From: CAYSLC01 sp964431545
GTDB lineage: Bacteria > Desulfobacterota > Desulfobacteria > Desulfobacterales > JAABSP01
Reading direction: 5' to 3'
DNA: 12,454 nt
Assembly: GCA_964431545.1 (NCBI GenBank)
Contig: CAYSLC010000166.1
Span: 1 to 12,454, forward strand
Position numbers and translations under genes: made by a program
Shown here: one piece after another, positions 7,692-12,454 of the stretch
Position numbering within the stretch: the stretch's first letter is position 1
Layout: every line of letters begins with the position of its first letter
The notes under the pieces: generated by a model
Told to the model about the DNA's origin: nothing
The model's database searches: none
Seen by the model: only the letters and a program-made list of their open reading frames with translations

Positions 7692-8347
7692 TCCAGGCAA
7701 AGATCTGCGGACTGACCACCCCGGAACAGGCGGAGGCCTGCGCCGAAGCCGGGGCCGCCGCCGTCGGCTGCGTCTTTTATCCGAAAAGCCCCCGCCACCT
7801 CGACGACGCCACGGCCCGTGAGGTCGTCGCCGCCCTGCCCGATTCGGTGCCGGCGGTGGGCGTCTTCGTGGACGAGACCTACGAGACCATCATGAAACGG
7901 GTGGAAGCCTGCGGCCTCAAGGGGGTCCAGCTTCACGGCCGGGAGGCGCCCGAGCTGATCGATCGTCTGGTCCGGCAGGGGCTGATCGTCCTCAAGGGGC
8001 TCTTCGCTGTCCGGAAGCCGGACCTCTCCGATGCCGGGCGGTTCCGCCCCACCGCCTTTCTGGTGGAGTGCGGCAAGGGGAAGCTCCCCGGCGTCAACGC
8101 CATGGCCTGGGACTGGGGCGCGGCCCGGAGCTTCGGCGAACGTCACACCCTGGTGGTGGCCGGCGGCCTCTGCCCCGAAAACGTCGCCGAGGCCATGGCC
8201 GCCTGCGAACCGGACGCCGTGGATGTCAGCTCCGGCGTGGAGGCGGCCCCCGGGGTCAAGGACCTGGACAAGGTGCGGGCGTTTCTCTCCGTGGTTTCGG
8301 CGTTTCGGCCGAAGAGGGAGACGCGGAAGGTCTTCCGATATGGGTGA
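7688..8347 (+). CDS. trpF: Phosphoribosylanthranilate isomerase
   Basis: A 219-residue (beta/alpha)8 isomerase converting phosphoribosyl-anthranilate to CdRP. It starts MIQAKICGLT with the catalytic base C7. Further blocks are VGCVFYPKSPRHL (26-38) with R36, VGVFVDE (57-63), GVQLHGREAPEL (79-90), VVAGGLCPENVAEA (156-169), VDVSSGVEAAPGVKD (178-192). The usual general-acid Asp in the 'LLD' strand reads FLVEC here, giving Glu at position 127. The phosphate loop often written GGTGKTFDW is GKLPGVNAMAWDW (131-143). This may be a lineage variant; the rest of the protein is orthodox, so function is expected. It is the last trp gene in the window, and trpB and trpA do not follow. The C-terminal tail after about residue 205 is basic. 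Confidence 0.95.
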   Translation: MIQAKICGLTTPEQAEACAEAGAAAVGCVFYPKSPRHLDDATAREVVAALPDSVPAVGVFVDETYETIMKRVEACGLKGVQLHGREAPELIDRLVRQGLIVLKGLFAVRKPDLSDAGRFRPTAFLVECGKGKLPGVNAMAWDWGAARSFGERHTLVVAGGLCPENVAEAMAACEPDAVDVSSGVEAAPGVKDLDKVRAFLSVVSAFRPKRETRKVFRYG

Positions 8348-8375
8348 CAATCGCCCGTAACCGGCCCTTTCCCAG

Positions 8376-8398
8376 GGAACGAATATCAGCGTCGTTCC
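8376..8398 (+). other. Hairpin downstream of trpF
   Basis: A perfect 7-bp stem, GGAACGA (8376-8382) with TCGTTCC (8392-8398), has a 9-nt loop and lies 28 nt after the trpF stop. No T run follows, so it is at best a weak or factor-assisted end of the trp transcript, or a remnant of an intergenic repeat. No better terminator was found before the next gene. Confidence 0.35.
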
Positions 8399-8419
8399 GG
8401 CGATTCGACCAGCGTTTCA

Positions 8420-8448
8420 TTGACGGCCAGACAGGGAGCGGCTATGAT
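8420..8448 (+). promoter_or_regulatory. Promoter of the AAA ATPase-nuclease gene
   Basis: TTGACG (8420-8425), a 17-nt spacer and TATGAT (8443-8448) give five of six consensus matches in each box at ideal spacing. Transcription should start near 8455, about 30 nt before the ATG. This makes the downstream ATPase its own transcription unit and not a late trp-operon gene. Confidence 0.65.
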
Positions 8449-8484
8449 GAATCTCCACGGTATCAATGGTCGAAGGAGAGCGTC

Positions 8485-10083
8485 ATGAGGCAGTTTTCAT
8501 CATATGGTCCGGTGGACAAAGATCTTCATTTCTTTGTTCAAAGAGAAAACCTTGTCCGGAGGGCTTACGCACAACTTGTTGGGGAGGTCCCTGAAAAAGC
8601 CGGTCACTACATCACGGTCTGGGCCCCGAGACAGTGCGGGAAGACGTGGATCATGCGGGAGGTTTCGCATCGAATCACGGAACAGGGCGATTTCGATGTC
8701 GGAATCCTCAGTATGCAGGCCGCAAAGGAGGAGGATACGGATGCGGGGATTCTGGAGTTCTTTGCATCCCGGCTGAAGGACTGGTTTCAAAAGGATCTAC
8801 CGGAGGTCCGGGAATGGAAGGCATTCCACCGGCTCTTCGCCCGTTCCCATTTCACCAGACCGGTCATTCTGATTCTGGACGAATTCGATGCCCTTGCGGA
8901 AGGGTTCATCAATAAATTCGCCAACGCTTTCAGGGATATGTATCTGAGCCGGGGATTTCAGACGGCCCCATCCTCCGGCGATAACGGCCACGCCCTGCAC
9001 GGACTGGCCCTCATCGGGGTCCGCGGCGTCCTGGGGATCGAGAACGTGACCGGTTCGCCGTTCAACGTCCAGCGAAGTCTCCATATCCCCAACCTGACCT
9101 TCGAGGAGACCGAAAGCCTCTTCCGGTGGTACGAAAAGGAGAGCGGTCGGAATGTGGACCCGCGCGTCATCGAACGGTTGTTTTACGAGATCCGGGGTCA
9201 GCCCGGGCTGACCTGTTGGTTCGGGGAGTTGCTATCGGAGGGATTCGAGGGGTACGCCCCCGAGAGCGGAAGCCCGGTGACGACGGAGGACTTTTCGACC
9301 GTTTTCGCGGCGGCGGTGGACGTGCTGCCCAACAACAACATCCTCAACATCATCAGCAAGGCCCGGCGGGAACCCTATAAGACCCAGGTCCTCGACCTCT
9401 TCCGGACCAGCGGGAAGATTCCCTTCAAGTACGACGACCCCCGGCAGAACTTCCTTTATCTGAACGGCGTCATCGATCACGAAAAGGTGGGCGATCGCTA
9501 TTTTGTCCGGTTCTCCTGTCCCTTCGTCCAGAAACGGCTCTTCAACTACTTCGCCCATGAACTCTTCCACTACACCGGCAAGCTCCACGAGCCCTTCGAG
9601 GATCTCGACGACGCCGTCACCGAGACCGATCTCCATATCGCCAACCTGATCCGCCGGTTCGAGGGGTACCTGAAGACCAACCGGGAGTGGCTCCTGCAAG
9701 ACGCGCCGAAACGCAAGGACATGAGGATCTTCGAAGCCGTCTTCCATTTCGCCCTCTACCGGTTCCTCTTCGACTTCCTGGAATCTTGGCGGGCTCGGGT
9801 CTGGCCGGAGTTTCCCACCGGAAACGGCAAGGTGGACATCCTCATCGAGCATGCCGGGAAACTGTTTGCGCTGGAGGTAAAATCCTATTCAGACGCACGG
9901 GCCTACCGGTCGGCCCTGGGGCAGGCCGCCCGGTACGCAAGTCAGCTCGGCATTGCGCGGATCTCCCTGGCCTTCTTCGTGGATCGCATCGACGATGCCA
10001 ACCGGGAGAAATACGAAACGGAGTACAGCGATGAAGAGACCGGCGTCGTCGTGAAGCCGGTGTTCGTGGAAACGGATGGGTAG
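8485..10083 (+). CDS. AAA-type ATPase with C-terminal PD-(D/E)XK-like nuclease domain
   Basis: A 532-residue protein of the ATPase-plus-nuclease type common in accessory regions; its exact biological role is unknown. The N-terminal ATPase has a Walker A APRQCGKT (47-54), with Ala where the first Gly is usual, and a Walker B VILILDEFDAL (127-137). A following ALIGVRGV strand (175-182) may be sensor 1. A middle helical region (about 200-370) follows. The C-terminal part holds KVDILIEHAGKLFALEVKSY (449-468): D451 and the EVK triad residues E464 and K466 match the PD-(D/E)XK core, followed by QAARYASQL. ATG 8485 is chosen for AAGGAG (8473-8478) and the promoter upstream; the open frame upstream runs into trpF. 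Codon usage changes along the gene: 12 of codons 1-30 but 28 of codons 281-310 end in G or C. It converges on the Uma2 gene. Confidence 0.85.
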   Translation: MRQFSSYGPVDKDLHFFVQRENLVRRAYAQLVGEVPEKAGHYITVWAPRQCGKTWIMREVSHRITEQGDFDVGILSMQAAKEEDTDAGILEFFASRLKDWFQKDLPEVREWKAFHRLFARSHFTRPVILILDEFDALAEGFINKFANAFRDMYLSRGFQTAPSSGDNGHALHGLALIGVRGVLGIENVTGSPFNVQRSLHIPNLTFEETESLFRWYEKESGRNVDPRVIERLFYEIRGQPGLTCWFGELLSEGFEGYAPESGSPVTTEDFSTVFAAAVDVLPNNNILNIISKARREPYKTQVLDLFRTSGKIPFKYDDPRQNFLYLNGVIDHEKVGDRYFVRFSCPFVQKRLFNYFAHELFHYTGKLHEPFEDLDDAVTETDLHIANLIRRFEGYLKTNREWLLQDAPKRKDMRIFEAVFHFALYRFLFDFLESWRARVWPEFPTGNGKVDILIEHAGKLFALEVKSYSDARAYRSALGQAARYASQLGIARISLAFFVDRIDDANREKYETEYSDEETGVVVKPVFVETDG

Positions 10084-10117
10084 GACCGAAACCGCCTGTG
10101 CTTGGGTGGCAAGGGGA

Positions 10118-10594
10118 TCAGATGTTCATTTTGGTCGGGAATCCGGGGATCATCCGGGACCTTTCCATCGCGCCTTTGGCGTCGAAGAAATGGATAGATC
10201 CATCCTCGAAACAGAACCAGACCTCGTGGGCTCCCTTTTCGAAATAGAGATCCCGCTTTTCGGTGATCTCTTCACCGGTCTTGCTGCAGGTAACCACCTC
10301 GACGCAGATCTCCGGAGCGACCGAACATTCCACTTCATGGCGGATGACGGCGAGCCGCTCCGGGGAGACCCAGGCCACATCCATCACCTTGGTCCCCTTT
10401 CTCGTCCGGATGGCGCACTCGGACATGGACATGCCGTGCTCCATGAACGATCGCAGGAGGTGACCGATCTCTCCTTGGTACAGAGAATGGAAGACCTTCA
10501 CGGGTGACATCACGATCTGCCCTCTTTCGTTCAGTTCGATCTTGAACGGTAGATCCCGCAGTTCCGAATGCTCACAAACTTCCCGCCACTCCAT
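10118..10594 (-). CDS. Uma2-family (DUF820) nuclease-like protein
   Basis: A 158-residue protein resembling the Uma2/DUF820 family, which has a PD-(D/E)XK nuclease fold; its physiological target is unknown. Family features are SPVKVFHSLYQGEIGHLL (30-47), MDVAWVSPERLA (71-82) with the likely catalytic D72, PEICVEVVTCS (94-104) with E99, and KRDLYFEKGAHEVW (113-126). Where many members read EVVSPS, this one reads EVVTCS. AGAGGT lies about 8 nt before the ATG at 10594. It is 109 nt downstream of the DUF4143 gene on the same strand. That gap is AT-rich and contains a weak possible promoter, minus-strand TTGCCT (10692-10687), 15 nt, GATAAA (10671-10666), so it may be read alone or with its neighbour. 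Its 3' end faces the ATPase gene across 34 nt with no clear terminator. Confidence 0.85.
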   Translation of the reverse strand: MEWREVCEHSELRDLPFKIELNERGQIVMSPVKVFHSLYQGEIGHLLRSFMEHGMSMSECAIRTRKGTKVMDVAWVSPERLAVIRHEVECSVAPEICVEVVTCSKTGEEITEKRDLYFEKGAHEVWFCFEDGSIHFFDAKGAMERSRMIPGFPTKMNI

Positions 10595-10703
10595 GTTTTC
10601 GACCTCTGTCCGCTGCTCATTCTTTTTTTTGCAGAGAACCTAAATTCATTTATTCCTTTTTCATGTTTATCCTACAGGTTCCGTGGAGGCAAGCGATTTT
10701 GCT

Positions 10704-12002
10704 CTATGAAAGCGGCGCGTCGGCATCTCTGAGTAACCAGTCCCGCACTAAGGCGGTCTCCACGCCCGCCGGAACCTCGATGCCGGGTGGAATCGGTTCG
10801 CCGGTCAACAGCAGATGCTCGGCGTCCGGGGCTGTTTTCTGTGCGATTTGAAAACCTTTGAACTCCCGTTCAAGGTTGCTTTCGGTCAGCGCATCGGTCA
10901 CCTGAATCGCCAGGGGCGGCCTTCCACGGAAAACCGCCAGAAAATCACATTCTCCGCCGTTCCGGATGAAGTAGATCTCGTCGCTCCCGCGACGCAGATG
11001 GGTAAAGACCAGATTCTCCAAAAGCTTGCCCCGATCCTGGAAAAAGGCGTAGTGGGCGATGGACGCGAACCCGTTGTCATGGAGATAGATCTTCCGGTTG
11101 CTCATCTCCCGCCTTACCACCGATGGATCGTATTTCTCCATGCTGGCGACCATGTAAACCGAAAAAACCCGGTCGACGAGCGCATAAAGGCGGTCCTTCC
11201 CGATGGCGAGGCCCCTCGACTTGAGGTCGTTGAAGAGACGGTTGACGGAAAACTCCTTTGTAAACGACCCGATCATCCGCTTCAACAGGTACTTGAGCAC
11301 CGATACGTCCCGAATCCCGTACCGTTCGATGAGGTCCCGGTAGATCATGACGTTGAAGTATTCCTGGAGGACCTGCGGTTTGATATAGCGATCCATCCCC
11401 GTGAGTTCGGGGAAGCCGCCCCAGGTGAGATAGGTTTCGAAGGCGGCGGCGATCCGGGCTGCGTCGCGGGTGGCAAGTCGTCGGCCGGGGTCGATCCCGG
11501 AAAATTCGAGGTATTCCCGAAACGACAGGGGCATGATCTCGAACGAGAGGCTTCGTCCCCGAAGGGCGGTGGCGATCTCGGTTGACAGAAACCGGGCGTT
11601 CGAACCGGTGATAAAGATGTTGCGGGTGTAGGTGTCGAAGACCCTTCGAATGAATTTCTCCCAATGGGGCAGCTCCTGGATTTCATCGAAGAAAAGGTGA
11701 CATTGGGAGAGATCGGCGTCCGGATAGAGCGCCAGATAGGCGTCGAAAATCAAGTCGTATTCGCCCGATAGGTCCAGGCGCTCGTCCTCGAAATTGAGAT
11801 AGATGATCCTGTTTCGCGGGATCCCCTGTCTTTCCAGTTCTCCCATGAGCTGGAACAGGAAACAGGTCTTCCCGGACCGCCGGGGGCCGATGATGGTGAT
11901 GATCTTTCCGATATCCAGCGGGACTTGCGTGTGGCGGCGTTTCAGGTCCGGATCGGGCCGCTGATGGAAATCGGCGATGATGCGCTTGAGGATGGTTTCC
12001 AT
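10704..12002 (-). CDS. AAA ATPase with DUF4143 domain
   Basis: A 432-residue protein of the very common AAA_14 plus DUF4143 family, whose function is not established. Walker A is IIGPRRSGKT (37-46) and Walker B is HLFFDEIQ (102-109). The sensor region is ITGSNARFLSTEIATALRGR (131-150), then the family block LSFEIMPLSFREYLEF (152-167). TYLTWGGFPE (190-199) leads into a helical linker. The DUF4143 part has KIYLHDNGF (304-312), GKLLENLVFTHLRR (325-338), GGECDFLAVFRG (349-360) and PLAIQVTD (363-370). These resemble a PD-(D/E)XK core in which the usual E-x-K is replaced by QVT, so cleavage activity is doubtful. AAGGGG lies about 6 nt before the ATG. A strong promoter overlapped by an inverted repeat lies just upstream, and a Uma2 gene follows on the same strand. 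Confidence 0.92.
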   Translation of the reverse strand: METILKRIIADFHQRPDPDLKRRHTQVPLDIGKIITIIGPRRSGKTCFLFQLMGELERQGIPRNRIIYLNFEDERLDLSGEYDLIFDAYLALYPDADLSQCHLFFDEIQELPHWEKFIRRVFDTYTRNIFITGSNARFLSTEIATALRGRSLSFEIMPLSFREYLEFSGIDPGRRLATRDAARIAAAFETYLTWGGFPELTGMDRYIKPQVLQEYFNVMIYRDLIERYGIRDVSVLKYLLKRMIGSFTKEFSVNRLFNDLKSRGLAIGKDRLYALVDRVFSVYMVASMEKYDPSVVRREMSNRKIYLHDNGFASIAHYAFFQDRGKLLENLVFTHLRRGSDEIYFIRNGGECDFLAVFRGRPPLAIQVTDALTESNLEREFKGFQIAQKTAPDAEHLLLTGEPIPPGIEVPAGVETALVRDWLLRDADAPLS

Positions 12003-12022
12003 ATTTTCCCCTTTTTGAGGAT

Positions 12023-12069
12023 AATATAGTCCACTATTTTCCTCGGTTCAAGAAAAATACTGACTATAT
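12023..12069 (-). promoter_or_regulatory. Promoter of the DUF4143 ATPase, overlapped by an inverted repeat
   Basis: On the minus strand TTGAAC (12051-12046), a 17-nt spacer and TATATT (12028-12023) form a good sigma70 promoter about 20 nt before the ATG. ATATAGTC (12024-12031) is repeated inverted as GACTATAT (12062-12069). With one bulge and one mismatch the match continues inward through CACTATTTT and AAAATACT, so 16-17-nt arms flank the -35 box and one arm covers the -10. A third partial copy, GGACTATA, lies at 12152-12159. This layout suggests an operator, but the regulator is unknown. Confidence 0.6.
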
Positions 12070-12216
12070 GAAATATTTGTGTCCGAAAGATTATTTCGGC
12101 GGCCTGTGTCGAGGACCTGGGAATCCGAAGACCTCCTATGTTTTCAAAAGCGGACTATACGCCCATCCTGATAGCCGAGCCATCCCTGAAAACCATTTCC
12201 CTTCCACCCCCGTCCC

Positions 12217-12225
12217 TGCTATAAT
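12217..12225 (+). promoter_or_regulatory. Extended -10 promoter for the right-edge gene
   Basis: TGCTATAAT (12217-12225) is a perfect extended -10 (TGn plus TATAAT). The -35 region (around TTTCCC, 12196-12201) is poor, as extended -10 promoters tolerate. It would start RNA near 12232, about 50 nt before the ATG of the right-edge gene. Confidence 0.5.
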
Positions 12226-12281
12226 CCATCCGAAACTCAAACGACGCGGAACGAACGGCAAACCCGAAAAGCGCCGACGCC

Positions 12282-12454
12282 ATGACCGACAACGCCAAAA
12301 ACAGATCGAAATCGATTTCCCACGACCAGAATTTCAAAAATCTGATTCTGGACTATCCCATCCAGTCCATCCAGTTTTTCGCCGAGCCGGAGGCCGAGCG
12401 ATGCGCGTCCGGCGCCCGGATCGTTCCCATCCGGCAGGAGCAATTGAAGGAGCG
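12282..12454 (+). CDS. Rpn/PD-(D/E)XK-like family protein, N-terminal part (cut by window edge)
   Basis: From the ATG at 12282 an open frame runs 57 complete codons to the window edge. After a short polar start it reads SHDQNFKNLILDYPIQSIQF (residues 13-32), then FFAEPEAE and ARIVPIRQEQLKE (45-57). From memory this N-terminal block is typical of a family annotated as Rpn-type or DUF4351-linked transposase-like proteins, related to recombination-promoting nucleases. The nuclease motifs would lie beyond the window. The ribosome site is weak (GAAAAG about 10 nt upstream), so the start rests on the family block beginning about 13 residues in and on the extended -10 promoter upstream. It is transcribed divergently from the DUF4143 ATPase gene across 279 nt. 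Confidence 0.65.
   Translation, partial: MTDNAKNRSKSISHDQNFKNLILDYPIQSIQFFAEPEAERCASGARIVPIRQEQLKE

Noticed and set aside
8068..8484. Upstream extension of the ATPase gene into trpF
   Set aside because: The extra 139 codons are an out-of-frame reading of trpF; a promoter and ribosome site support ATG 8485.
10084..10117. Possible bidirectional terminator between the convergent ATPase and Uma2 genes
   Set aside because: The 34-nt gap has only loosely complementary CC/GG tracts and no stable stem with a T run.
10815..11585. Plus-strand 256-codon frame opposite the DUF4143 ATPase gene
   Set aside because: Antisense shadow of a clearly recognised gene; no motifs and no ribosome site of note.

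Overview
The window is GC-rich bacterial chromosome built around a tryptophan biosynthesis operon, with a chemoreceptor cluster on one side and accessory, defence-type genes at both ends. The taxon cannot be fixed from the sequence. The GC-rich codon usage, the complete trpE-G-D-C-F order behind a classical leader-peptide attenuator, and the accessory families (DUF4143 ATPase, Uma2, Rpn-like, BrxE) would fit Desulfobacterota (former Deltaproteobacteria). That assignment is an inference of low to moderate confidence.

Left edge (1-290, minus strand): the first 71 codons of a BrxE-like protein, cut by the window edge, with a possible promoter upstream. BrxE belongs to BREX phage-defence loci, so a BREX island may lie just outside the window.

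458-3192 (minus strand): a three-gene signalling unit read in the order secreted Cache-domain protein, membrane chemoreceptor, stand-alone receiver protein. The chemoreceptor and receiver genes overlap in a TAATG. No CheA or CheW gene is visible, so the unit must plug into a kinase encoded elsewhere.

3296-8347 (plus strand): the trp operon. A sigma70-type promoter drives a 25-residue leader peptide with three consecutive Trp codons. Next comes an attenuator with two tandem intrinsic terminators, then trpE, trpG, trpD, trpC and trpF. These encode everything from chorismate to 1-(o-carboxyphenylamino)-1-deoxyribulose 5-phosphate; only indole-glycerol phosphate synthase (TrpC) and PRA isomerase (TrpF) order is swapped relative to reaction order. 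trpB and trpA (tryptophan synthase) do not follow trpF and must lie elsewhere. The two terminators share arm sequences so that the 3' arm of the first can pair with the 5' arm of the second. This gives a chained six-segment switch and is the most interesting regulatory feature here.

8348-12454: accessory genes. A plus-strand AAA-type ATPase with a C-terminal PD-(D/E)XK-like nuclease domain has its own good promoter. It converges on a minus-strand pair, a DUF4143 ATPase and a Uma2-family nuclease-like protein. A divergent intergenic region at 12003-12281 holds an inverted repeat over the DUF4143 promoter and an extended -10 promoter for a gene truncated by the right edge (Rpn/PD-(D/E)XK-like family). 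The ATPase gene is a compositional mosaic. No RNA genes, CRISPR arrays or insertion sequences were seen.
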